From the NCBI RefSeq assembly GCF_021462265.1, contig NZ_JAJONF010000017.1, positions 62,001 through 126,000 of the forward strand: a stretch of 64,000 nucleotides of DNA, in the 5' to 3' direction. Of this stretch, positions 7,726 through 14,882 are shown piece after piece. The notes under the pieces are model-generated. The model made no database searches and was not told the DNA's origin. It worked only from the letters and a program-made list of their open reading frames with translations. The translations under genes were made by a program, and so were the position numbers. How positions within the stretch are numbered: position 1 is the first letter of the stretch; each line of letters begins with the position of its first letter. The DNA comes from Streptomyces shenzhenensis. GTDB taxonomy: Bacteria > Actinomycetota > Actinomycetes > Streptomycetales > Streptomycetaceae.

Positions 7726-8868
7726 ATGAGCGACCGTATGACGACTGCCTGGGGCGAGTTCGAGCTGTCCCGTTTTCCGGAGGATCCGCGCGACCGGCTG
7801 CGTGCCTGGGACGCCTCCGACGCGTACCTGCTGCGGTATCTCGACCGGGAGCGGATCGGACTGTCCGGCACGGTGGTGGTGCTCGGCGACCGCTGGGGGG
7901 CGCTGGTCACGGCGCTGGCGGAGCACCGGCCGGCGCAGATCACCGACTCGTACCTGAGCCAGGAGGCGACCCGGGTGAACCTGGGGCGCGCGGGTGTCGA
8001 GCCGGGCGCGGTGCGGCTGCTGACCACCCAGGATCCGCCGCCGGAGCGGGTGGACGTGCTGCTGGTGAGGGTTCCCAAGAGCCTTGCGCTCCTTGAGGAC
8101 CAGCTGCTGCGGCTGGCGCCCGCCGTGCACGCGGGCACGGTCGTGGTCGGCACCGGCATGGTCAAGGAGATCCACACGTCGACGCTCCGGTTGTTCGAGC
8201 GGATCCTCGGGCCGACCCGGACCTCACTGGCCGAGCAGAAGGCCCGGCTGATCCACTGCACGCCGGACCCGTCGCTGGAGCGCCCGGAGAATCCGTGGCC
8301 GTACAGCTACGCGCTGCCCGAGGGCGTCGGCGCGGTCTCCGGGCGTACGGTCGTCAACCACGCGGGGGTCTTCTGCGCCGACCGGCTCGACATCGGGACC
8401 CGGTTCTTCCTGGCCCATCTGCCGGCCGGAGGACGGCGGATCGTGGACCTGGGGTGCGGGAACGGGGTCGTGGGGACGGCGGTGGCGCTGGCCGATCCGA
8501 CGGCCGAGGTGCTGTTCGTGGACGAGTCGTTCCAGGCGATCGCCTCGGCGGAGGCCACCTACAAGGCCAACGGGGTGCCCGGGCACGCCGAGTTCCGGGT
8601 CGGGGACGGGCTGGCGGGGGTGGCCGCCGGGAGCGTGGACGTGGTGCTCAACAACCCGCCGTTCCACTCCCACCAGGCGACCACCGAAGCGACGGCGTGG
8701 CGGATGTTCAGCGGGGCGAAACGGGCGCTGCGGCCGGGCGGCGAGCTGTGGGTGATCGGCAACCGGCATCTGGGCTACCACGTGACGCTGCGCCGCCTGT
8801 TCGGCAACAGCGAACTGGTGGCGAGCGACCCGAAGTTCGTGGTGCTCAAGGCCGTCAAGCGAGGGTAG
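7726..8868 (+). CDS. rlmG: 23S rRNA (guanine-N2)-methyltransferase, RlmG/RsmC type
   Basis: 380 residues starting ATGAGC at 7726; a TAGCCT hexamer ends about seven bases upstream, so the mRNA is probably leaderless. The protein has the duplicated layout of RlmG/RsmC: a degenerate N-terminal methyltransferase-like half and a catalytic C-terminal half with the SAM loop VDLGCGNGVVGTAVAL (about residue 240) and the catalytic VLNNPPFHS (NPPF) typical of N2-guanine methyltransferases. GVFCADRLDIGTRFFL precedes it, as in RlmG. RlmG and RsmC are hard to separate by motif; RlmG is preferred on length and order. Its 3' end meets the remnant of a sugar isomerase gene. Confidence 0.85.
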   Translation: MSDRMTTAWGEFELSRFPEDPRDRLRAWDASDAYLLRYLDRERIGLSGTVVVLGDRWGALVTALAEHRPAQITDSYLSQEATRVNLGRAGVEPGAVRLLTTQDPPPERVDVLLVRVPKSLALLEDQLLRLAPAVHAGTVVVGTGMVKEIHTSTLRLFERILGPTRTSLAEQKARLIHCTPDPSLERPENPWPYSYALPEGVGAVSGRTVVNHAGVFCADRLDIGTRFFLAHLPAGGRRIVDLGCGNGVVGTAVALADPTAEVLFVDESFQAIASAEATYKANGVPGHAEFRVGDGLAGVAAGSVDVVLNNPPFHSHQATTEATAWRMFSGAKRALRPGGELWVIGNRHLGYHVTLRRLFGNSELVASDPKFVVLKAVKRG

Positions 8869-8876
8869 TCCGGCCG

Positions 8877-9280
8877 GCCGGCACACGGAGCGTTCGTCGG
8901 CGTAGTCGAGGACGACGAGGTCGTCGGCGGCCTCCGTGACGGGGGTGCCGGGGTCGGCGGTGATCGCCGCGGTGCGCACCCGTCCCTTCAACTCGCCGAG
9001 CAGTTCCAGCACTTCGGTGGTGGTGCCGGACCGGGTCAGGGCCGGCACCCGGTCGTAGGACCGCCCGTGCGGGAACTCCGAGGCGGCGAAGGCGTCCGTC
9101 TCGCCGTGCCCCGCCCTCTCGCGCAGTACGGCCGCGGCCTGGGCCATGAAACAGGAGGTGCCGCACCCGACGATCGCGACCCGCTCGCCCGGGGCCGGGA
9201 GCGCGTGGGCTTCACGGGCCGCCTGGGCGGCGGCTCGTGTCCAGCACTCGGGCTGGCCGTTCAGCTCGTGGATGATATGG
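8877..9280 (-). pseudogene. Truncated SIS-domain sugar isomerase (AgaS/GlmS-like) remnant
   Basis: The minus strand encodes a recognisable N-terminal half of a SIS-domain sugar-phosphate isomerase/deaminase: HELNGQPECW, then VAIVGCGTSCFMAQAAAV (sugar-phosphate loop), SEFPHGRSYDR, ALTRSGTTTEVLELL and VVLDYADERSV. No ATG or GTG precedes it in frame (a stop lies at about 9288), and similarity ends abruptly at 8877, where the frame runs into antisense of the methyltransferase gene; the C-terminal half is missing. Such genes normally sit beside a DeoR regulator exactly like the one at 9409. I infer that a deletion removed the 3' part and brought rlmG alongside. Residual internal translation cannot be excluded. 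Confidence 0.7.
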
Positions 9281-9327
9281 GACTATCACCAGCCCTCCCC
9301 TGCGATGATTGTTCTTGCAAGATAGAG

Positions 9328-9354
9328 CGAGCTTTCAATCACAATCGAGCATTC
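9328..9354. promoter_or_regulatory. Candidate DeoR-family operator (direct repeats)
   Basis: Direct repeats CGAGCTTTC (9328-9336) and CGAGCATTC (9346-9354), 18 bp apart start to start, lie in the AT-richer gap between the SIS remnant and the DeoR gene. CTTTC-containing direct repeats are typical of AgaR/DeoR-type operators. Confidence 0.45.
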
Positions 9355-9408
9355 CGCCTCAGATCGGGTGCGCTAGGGTCGCCGGGAGATCGAGGAACGG
9401 AGGGGCGG

Positions 9409-10188
9409 ATGTCGCGCGATGCCCGCTGGAAGGCGCTGCTCGAGCTGCTGGCCGAGCGCGGCCGCCTTGAGGTCGAGCAGGCGGCGGCCGAGCTGGCGGT
9501 CTCGGCGGCCACCATCCGCCGGGACCTCGACCAGCTCGCCGAGCAGCAGATGCTGGTGCGCACCCGGGGCGGGGCGGTGGTGCACGGGGTGTCGTACGAG
9601 CTGCCGTTGCGCTACAAGACGGCCCGGCAGGCCTCCCAGAAGCAGCGGATCGCCAAGGCGGTGGCGGATCTGGTCACGCCGGGCGAGGCGGTGGGGCTGA
9701 CCGGCGGTACCACCACCACGGAGGTGGCCCGTGCCCTGGCCGTACGCGCGGACCTCACCACCGGCACCCCGGCGCTGACGGTCGTCACGAACGCGCTCAA
9801 CATCGCCAACGAGCTCGCGGTGCGGCCCCAGTTCAAGATCGTGGTGACGGGCGGGGTGGCGCGCCCCCAGTCCTACGAGCTGGTAGGGCCGCTCGCGAAC
9901 GGGGTGCTGGGTCAGATCACCCTTGATGTGGCGGTGCTCGGGGTGGTCGGCTTCGACGTCACGCACGGGGCGGCGGCCCACGACGAGGCGGAGGCCGCGG
10001 TCAACCGGCTGCTGTGCGAGCGTGCGGCCCGCGTGGTCGTCGCCGCCGACTCCAGCAAGCTGGGCGCGCGGGCGTTCGCCCGGATCTGCCCGGCGGAACT
10101 GGTGGACACGCTGGTCACGGACACGGCGGCAACGCCGGATGCGGTGCGCCGGTTCGAGGAGGCGGGGATCCGGGTCCTGACCGCGTGA
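9409..10188 (+). CDS. DeoR/AgaR-family transcriptional regulator
   Basis: 259 residues from ATG 9409 with GGAGGGG upstream. N-terminal DeoR winged helix (RWKALLELLAERGRLEVEQA … VSAATIRRDLDQLAEQQMLVRTRGGAV) followed by a DeoRC sugar-phosphate sensor of the ribose-5-phosphate isomerase-like fold: IAKAVADLVTPGEAVGLTGGTTTTEVAR, VVTNALNIANEL, VVTGGVARPQSYELVG, DVAVLGVVGFDVTHGAAAHDEAEA, VVVAADSSKLG. This is the usual organisation of repressors of amino-sugar or sugar-alcohol catabolism. The expected target, the divergent SIS isomerase gene, is truncated, so the regulator may be orphaned or act elsewhere. Confidence 0.92.
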   Translation: MSRDARWKALLELLAERGRLEVEQAAAELAVSAATIRRDLDQLAEQQMLVRTRGGAVVHGVSYELPLRYKTARQASQKQRIAKAVADLVTPGEAVGLTGGTTTTEVARALAVRADLTTGTPALTVVTNALNIANELAVRPQFKIVVTGGVARPQSYELVGPLANGVLGQITLDVAVLGVVGFDVTHGAAAHDEAEAAVNRLLCERAARVVVAADSSKLGARAFARICPAELVDTLVTDTAATPDAVRRFEEAGIRVLTA

Positions 10189-10218
10189 CGCGACGCGCCG
10201 CTGCGGCTCGGCTCTCGG

Positions 10219-10614
10219 TCACATCCCGCTGGTGTCCGCGCTGACGAATCCCGCGCCCCGCTGGTCGTTGCAGCCGAACACGGGCCGGTCGGCCGGATCC
10301 GGCCAGCTCTGCTGGGCCTGGAGGGCGACGCTCACCAGGGTCAGCAGCAGGTCGACGTCGCTCGCCGCGTCGAGCCGGAAGGTCACCCACTGCGAACCCG
10401 GCACGATCCGGATCGCCCCCGTGCGCCTGAGGTTCTTGGCGAAGTGCCGGATGGCGTGGGCGGTGAGACGCAGGTCCACATCGCGTTCGGAGTGGAAGTG
10501 CGCGATCTCGCCCTGCGACGAACTCACCGCCTGCCCCAGCCCGCAGCTCGGTACGGCCTGGGTCAGGTCGGGCCAGGTCGCCAGTTGCGCCAGAGCACGC
10601 GCGGCCAACGTCAT
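10219..10614 (-). CDS. Luciferase-domain (DUF5519) protein
   Basis: 131-residue cytosolic protein of the family named luciferase domain/DUF5519: PSCGLGQAVSSSQGEIAHFHSERDVDLRLT, then GSQWVTFRLDAASDVDLLLTLVSVALQA. The name comes from weak similarity to a part of luciferase and implies no light-emitting activity; the role is unknown. ATG 10614 is the natural start. No operon partner: the DeoR gene ends convergently 30 bases away and a 200-bp gap separates it from the kinase gene. Confidence 0.75.
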   Translation of the reverse strand: MTLAARALAQLATWPDLTQAVPSCGLGQAVSSSQGEIAHFHSERDVDLRLTAHAIRHFAKNLRRTGAIRIVPGSQWVTFRLDAASDVDLLLTLVSVALQAQQSWPDPADRPVFGCNDQRGAGFVSADTSGM

Positions 10615-10818
10615 GGGGCCATCATGGCCCGCTCACTCTCCGGTAACCAACCAGCGAGCAGTTATTAACCGAGCTGTTGCCGGACTACGTCCGAACACAG
10701 ACACCGGGGACGAGCGAATGTCCGCGGAATGTCAGCAGTTCGAGGGACGGAGGGTATCTCCCGGACGTCCGGGAGCGCCGTGGCCGGCGTCACGTGGCGC
10801 GCGGGTCCGGCATCTGCC

Positions 10819-11748
10819 CTACGCACGCCTGGCAGTCGTCGCCGCGAACGCGTCGGCGGCGGCGAGGTCGAAGTCCCCGTGATCACTGCCGAGGCCCTGG
10901 GCGACCAGTGCCGCCACGGCGTTGCCGAGGACCGCGGAGTCGTACGCGGTGCGGCCCAGCCCCATCCCGTAGACGAATCCGGCCGAGAAGGCGTCGCCGC
11001 AGCCGGTGGTGTCCACTACGTCGGTCTCGAAGGCGGGCACCGGCTCGGCGCCCTCTGCGGTGACCAGCAGCGCGCCGTCGCCGCCTCGGGTGACCGCGAC
11101 CAGCCCGGCGCCGGCGCCGAGCAGCTTCTTCGCACCCGCCACCAGATCGTCCTCGCCGGAGAAGCCCAGCACCTGGTCGTCGTTGGGCAGGAGATGGTCG
11201 ACGTAGGGCAGCGCCGCCGCGATCTGCTCGAAGCTGCCGAGGGCGCCGGGCGCGAGCAGGTCCACGGAGGTCGTCACGCCGTGCTCCTTGGCGAAGTGCA
11301 GGATGCGCGCGGCGGCGTCGACGCCGATCAACTCCGGTCCCCCGAGGTGGAGATGGCCGGCTTCGGCGAGGGCGTCCCAGGGCACGTCGTCGACGCCGTA
11401 GGTGATGTTGGCGCCCAGCAGGTGCAGCGAGGGCCGGTCGCCGCTCGGGCGGATGGGCAGCACGCTCGCCGAGGTGGCGGTGTCGGTACGGCGGACGAGG
11501 AAGCCGGTGTCGATCCCGGCCCTGCCGAGCAGTTGCACCAGCATGTCGCCGGTCGCGTCGGCGCCGACGGCCCCGGCGCTCTGCACGGTGGCACCGAGTT
11601 TGGCGAGGCTGAGCGCGGTCCCGCCGGCGGTCCCGGCCGCGGTCATCCTGATGTCCTCGACCAGGGTGGCGCCCTGGCCCTCGGGTATCGCGTCCACCGG
11701 CCGGACCAGCACGTCCAGCACGTGCACGCCCATCGTGACGACTCTCAT
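10819..11748 (-). CDS. PfkB-family carbohydrate kinase
   Basis: 309 residues from ATG 11748. Ribokinase/PfkB fold: an N-terminal segment MGVHVLDVLVRPVD, the GTAGGTALSLAKLGA substrate-side motif, and the C-terminal signature DTTGCGDAFSAGFVYG near residue 245, which contains the catalytic base Asp and the anion hole GCGD. It would phosphorylate a sugar or sugar-like substrate with ATP. The start overlaps the stop of the aldolase gene by ATGA (11745-11748), so the two are translationally coupled and likely consecutive steps: kinase makes a sugar phosphate, class II aldolase cleaves it. The exact sugar is not evident. Confidence 0.92.
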   Translation of the reverse strand: MRVVTMGVHVLDVLVRPVDAIPEGQGATLVEDIRMTAAGTAGGTALSLAKLGATVQSAGAVGADATGDMLVQLLGRAGIDTGFLVRRTDTATSASVLPIRPSGDRPSLHLLGANITYGVDDVPWDALAEAGHLHLGGPELIGVDAAARILHFAKEHGVTTSVDLLAPGALGSFEQIAAALPYVDHLLPNDDQVLGFSGEDDLVAGAKKLLGAGAGLVAVTRGGDGALLVTAEGAEPVPAFETDVVDTTGCGDAFSAGFVYGMGLGRTAYDSAVLGNAVAALVAQGLGSDHGDFDLAAADAFAATTARRA

Positions 11749-12422
11749 GGCTTGCCCTCCTGCAGGGATTGGGTGGTGCCGTAGTTCCGGGCGATCGCGG
11801 CTTCGATCACCGCAAGTTGCTGCCGTTCGTCCAGGACGCGGGGCGTGCCGAGGGCCGCCGCGTGCTGGTAGACACCGCAGGCCCATTCGAGCAACAGGGC
11901 GTTCTCGACCGCCTTGTCGAGGGTCGGGCCGACGGTGACCGAGCCGTGGTTCGCCATCAGGGCGGCGCTGCGGCCGTCGAGCGCGGTGAGCACCGACTCG
12001 GCCAGTTCCGGGGTGCCGAAGGTGGCGTACGGCGCCACCCGGACGGTGCCGCCGAGGGCGAGCAACTGGTAGTGGACGCAGGGCAGTTCGTCGAGCACAC
12101 AGGAGAGGGCGGTGGCCATCGGGGCGTGCGTGTGGACGACCGCGGCGGCGCCGTGACGCCGGTAGACCCCGAGGTGCAGGTCGAGTTCGGAAGTCGGTTG
12201 CAGGGTCCCGGCGACGACCTTGCCGTCCAGGTCGACCACCGTCACCTGGCCCGCGGTGAGCTGGGCGAGCACCGCGCCGGTCGCGGTGACCGCGACCCGG
12301 TCCCCCACCCGCACGCTGACGTTGCCCGCCGTGCCGATGAGCAGGCCCGCCGCTCCGAGACGACGGCAGACGTCCGCCACCGCGGCCCGCTCCTGAACCA
12401 GCGCGGAGCTTGAGTCCGTCAT
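11745..12422 (-). CDS. Class II aldolase/adducin family protein (fuculose-phosphate aldolase-like)
   Basis: 225 residues from ATG 12422. Zinc-dependent class II aldolase of the L-fuculose-1-phosphate/L-ribulose-5-phosphate epimerase fold. The zinc ligands fit the family: Glu79 in PTSELDLHLG, His97 and His99 in VVHTHAPMAT, and His159 in MANHGSVTVG. GTAGNVSVRV near residue 31 is the phosphate-binding loop. It is the first gene of a two-gene operon with the PfkB kinase and is divergent from a TetR regulator, so it probably cleaves a phosphorylated pentose or deoxysugar to dihydroxyacetone phosphate and an aldehyde. Substrate unknown. Confidence 0.9.
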   Translation of the reverse strand: MTDSSSALVQERAAVADVCRRLGAAGLLIGTAGNVSVRVGDRVAVTATGAVLAQLTAGQVTVVDLDGKVVAGTLQPTSELDLHLGVYRRHGAAAVVHTHAPMATALSCVLDELPCVHYQLLALGGTVRVAPYATFGTPELAESVLTALDGRSAALMANHGSVTVGPTLDKAVENALLLEWACGVYQHAAALGTPRVLDERQQLAVIEAAIARNYGTTQSLQEGKP

Positions 12423-12443
12423 GGCCGCGACGGTAACCTAAAC

Positions 12444-12464
12444 CTGAAACAAAGTCACGTTCAG
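12444..12464. promoter_or_regulatory. Candidate TetR operator between aldolase and TetR genes
   Basis: The 57-bp divergent gap contains CTGAA (12444-12448) and TTCAG (12460-12464) as an inverted repeat with an 11-base spacer, and a further TTCAGG immediately downstream. Its position fits autoregulation and control of the aldolase-kinase operon by the TetR protein. Confidence 0.45.
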
Positions 12465-12479
12465 ATTCAGGAGCCGCAG

Positions 12480-13133
12480 GTGAGCGAGCCGAGCGCCGAG
12501 GAGGCCGGGACCGTGCTGCGTCGGACTCCCCAACAGGCCCGCAGCAAAGCCCGGTTGGCACGGGTGCTGCAGGCGGCGGAGCGCGTGCTGATCGCCGAGG
12601 GCGTACCGGCCCTGACCACGACCCGGGTCGCGGCGGAGGCCGGGGTGTCGGTCGGCTCGCTGTACCAGTACCTGCCCGACCGGGACGCGATCATCGACGC
12701 GCTGGCGGCCACGTACTTCTCCCGGCTCGAAGCGCTGATGGAGGAGTTCGTGCGCAGCGCGGCGACGGAGCGCTGGCCCGACCCGGTCGGCGTGCTGATC
12801 GACACGTACGCCGGGCTCTACCGCACCGAACAGGGCTTCAGGGCCCTGTGGTTCGGCAGCGGTCTGACTGACCGGACCCGAGCGGCGGACCGCGAGCACA
12901 AGCGCCGGATGGCCGACGGGGTGCGCCGGGTACTGCTCGCGCTGGGCATCGCCGACGACGCGCCGGGGCTCGGCCCCGCGTGCCATGCCGCCGTCCTGGC
13001 CGCCGACGCGCTCGCCCAGGAGGCCTTCCGCCGCGACCCCGAGGGCGACACGGCTCTCCTCGACGAGGCGAAGGTCATGCTGCGCGGCTACCTCACGGAC
13101 CTCGCGGGGAGGCGCGGGCCGCGGGACGGCTGA
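12480..13133 (+). CDS. TetR-family regulator
   Basis: 217 residues from GTG 12480 with AGGAG about eight bases upstream. The N-terminal TetR helix-turn-helix is clear: RTPQQARSKARLARVLQAAE, TTTRVAAEAGVSVGSLYQYLPDRDAII. The C-terminal ligand domain is generic (EQGFRALWFGSGLTDRTRAADREHKRR). It is divergent from the aldolase-kinase operon with only 57 bp between the starts, so it likely represses that operon and itself. Its ligand would then be the sugar or the aldol product. Confidence 0.9.
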   Translation: MSEPSAEEAGTVLRRTPQQARSKARLARVLQAAERVLIAEGVPALTTTRVAAEAGVSVGSLYQYLPDRDAIIDALAATYFSRLEALMEEFVRSAATERWPDPVGVLIDTYAGLYRTEQGFRALWFGSGLTDRTRAADREHKRRMADGVRRVLLALGIADDAPGLGPACHAAVLAADALAQEAFRRDPEGDTALLDEAKVMLRGYLTDLAGRRGPRDG

Positions 13134-13581
13134 GCGCCACCGGCCGCACGGCGGGCGCCGTGCCTTCGTACGCCTGCCCGTACGGCGTCCGCGGTTCCGG
13201 TCCGCCGCCCCGGCGCAGTTCCTCACCGCCCCCAAGGCCCCGGCCGAGAGCGATCGGCGCGAGCACACCCGTCGGCGGCCGATGCCCCATGCCGCCGCCG
13301 CCACCGCCACCGCCACCAGTGGGAGGAGAAGCACCGCACACCCGCTGACGGCGAGCGGGAGGCGGCCGGGGGCCGGTGCCGCGCGCAGAGGTCCGGTCGG
13401 CGGCGCGCCCGGCACACCGCCGAGCGCGCCCGCCGCGCGGGCCAGCCCGGCCACCCGCGGACGACGCCCCGGCCCGCGGAACGATCCGCCTGAACGATCC
13501 GCGTCGACCGGGGCGGCGGTCCGGTCCCGGTGGCCGCCCACCACCCTTGTCCCGTCCGCCGCCCTCACCTAGCCTGCATTT
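13134..13581. other. Region without a confident gene; possible broken small membrane protein on the minus strand
   Basis: About 450 bases. On the minus strand one frame encodes a hydrophobic stretch (LPLAVSGCAVLLLPLVAVAV, near 13350-13300) and a second frame, entered across a GGT/GGC triplet run near 13290-13325, encodes a tail ending SRPAARASPRGP at 13093, inside the TetR gene on the other strand. The two halves would make a one-TM protein only with a frameshift in the triplet repeat, so I do not call a gene. On the plus strand TAGCCT at 13571 looks like the -10 of a leaderless mRNA for the MFS gene. Confidence 0.35.
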
Positions 13582-14784
13582 GTGCCGCTAATAAACAAAA
13601 TCCGGACGCACAACGCCGTGCCCGGAAACGCCCTCGTCCGACTCCGCGTGGCCCTGACCGTCTTCTTCGCCATGGACGGCTTCGTCTTCGCCGGTTGGGT
13701 CGTCCGCATCCCGGCCGTCAAGGAACAGACCGGCGCCTCGGCCGGCGCCCTGGGTCTCGCCCTGCTCGGCGTCTCGGCCGGAGCCGTGATCACGATGATG
13801 TTCACCGGCCGGCTGTGCCGCCGCTACGGCTCCCACCTCGTGACCGTCGTCTGCGCCGTCCTGCTCTCCCTCAGTGTCGCCCTGCCCCCGCTCACCCACT
13901 CGGTCCTGGCCCTCGGCGCCGTACTGCTGGTCTTCGGCAGTGCCTACGGCGGCATCAACGTGGCCTTCAACAGCGCCGCGGTCGACCTGGTACGCGCCCT
14001 CCGCCGCCCGGTCATGCCCAGCTTCCACGCCGCCTTCAGCCTGGGCGGCATGATCGGCGCCGGCCTGGGCGCCCTGATCGCCGGAGTGCTGACGCCCACG
14101 CAACACCTGCTCGCCCTCACCGCCGTCGGCCTCGTGGTCACCCTGTTCGCGGGCCGCACGCTCCTGCGCACTCCCGCGCCGGCCACGCCCGAGGACGACC
14201 CAGCGCAGACGACATCCGTACCGCACCGCCTGGCCCCCGGCACCCGGCTGCTCGTCGTCACGTTCGGCCTGATCGCCCTGTGCACGGCCTACGGCGAGGG
14301 CGCCATGGCCGACTGGAGCGCCCTGCACCTGGAGCAGGACCTCGGCGCCGCACCCGGCACGGCCGCCGTCGGCTACTCCTGCTTCGCCCTCGCCATGACC
14401 GTCGGCCGGCTCAGCGGCACCAGACTGCTCGAGGTCCTGGGCCAGACCCGCACCCTGGTCTTCGGCGGCACCACCGCCGCGACCGGCATGCTGCTCGGCG
14501 CACTCGCCCCGGCCCTGTGGGCGGCCCTCCTCGGATTCGCCATCACCGGACTGGGCCTCGCCAACCTCTTCCCCGTCGCCGTCGAACGCGCGGGCAGGCT
14601 GGCCGGCCCCGAGGGGGTCGCCATCGCCTCCACGTTCGGCTACGGCGGCATGCTCCTGGGACCACCCGCCATCGGTTTCATGGCGGACTGGCTCTCCCTC
14701 CCCGCCGCCCTCACCACCGTCGCCGTCCTCGCCGCCACCGCCGCGGCCATCGCACTGCTGACCCGGCGCACGGCAGGGCACTGA
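13582..14784 (+). CDS. MFS transporter (FucP/inner-membrane YbjJ-like)
   Basis: 400 residues from GTG 13582; TAGCCT ends a few bases upstream, so translation is probably leaderless. About 12 hydrophobic segments in two six-helix halves; the inter-helix 2/3 signature appears as GRLCRRYGSH and the equivalent in the second half as GRLSGTRLLEVLG. MDGFVFAGWVVRIPAVKEQ in the first helix and AYGGINVAFNSAAVDL in the fourth are reminiscent of the YbjJ/fucose-permease-like MFS branch. The central loop (APATPEDDPAQTTSVPHR) separates the halves. Substrate unknown. The plasma membrane is the site of action. Confidence 0.85.
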   Translation: MPLINKIRTHNAVPGNALVRLRVALTVFFAMDGFVFAGWVVRIPAVKEQTGASAGALGLALLGVSAGAVITMMFTGRLCRRYGSHLVTVVCAVLLSLSVALPPLTHSVLALGAVLLVFGSAYGGINVAFNSAAVDLVRALRRPVMPSFHAAFSLGGMIGAGLGALIAGVLTPTQHLLALTAVGLVVTLFAGRTLLRTPAPATPEDDPAQTTSVPHRLAPGTRLLVVTFGLIALCTAYGEGAMADWSALHLEQDLGAAPGTAAVGYSCFALAMTVGRLSGTRLLEVLGQTRTLVFGGTTAATGMLLGALAPALWAALLGFAITGLGLANLFPVAVERAGRLAGPEGVAIASTFGYGGMLLGPPAIGFMADWLSLPAALTTVAVLAATAAAIALLTRRTAGH

Positions 14785-14807
14785 CCGGAGGTTCCCGCCC
14801 GTCCGCC

Positions 14808-14827
14808 GTCCGCACGCCCGTGCGGAC
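14808..14827. terminator. Hairpin between MFS gene and alpha/beta hydrolase gene
   Basis: GTCCGCACG-CC-CGTGCGGAC is a perfect 9-bp inverted repeat between two convergent genes, placed 24 bases past the MFS stop; probably a bidirectional terminator. Confidence 0.5.
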
Positions 14828-14830
14828 GAG

Positions 14831-14870
14831 CGTGCGGGCGTGCGGGCGTGCGGGCGTGCGGGCGTGCGGC
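14831..14870. repeat. 8-bp tandem repeat (CGTGCGGG, five copies)
   Basis: Five head-to-tail copies of CGTGCGGG (the last ends in C) occupy the short gap between convergent genes. Such runs are prone to copy-number change and sequencing error. Confidence 0.9.
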
Positions 14871-14882
14871 CAGGGCATCGCC

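Noticed and set aside
10219..10614. Annotation as a light-producing luciferase
   Set aside because: The DUF5519 family only carries a historical name; the protein is 131 residues long and lacks luciferase catalytic features.
14829..14870. CRISPR-like array
   Set aside because: The units are 8 bp with no spacers; this is a simple tandem repeat. No CRISPR array was found anywhere in the window.
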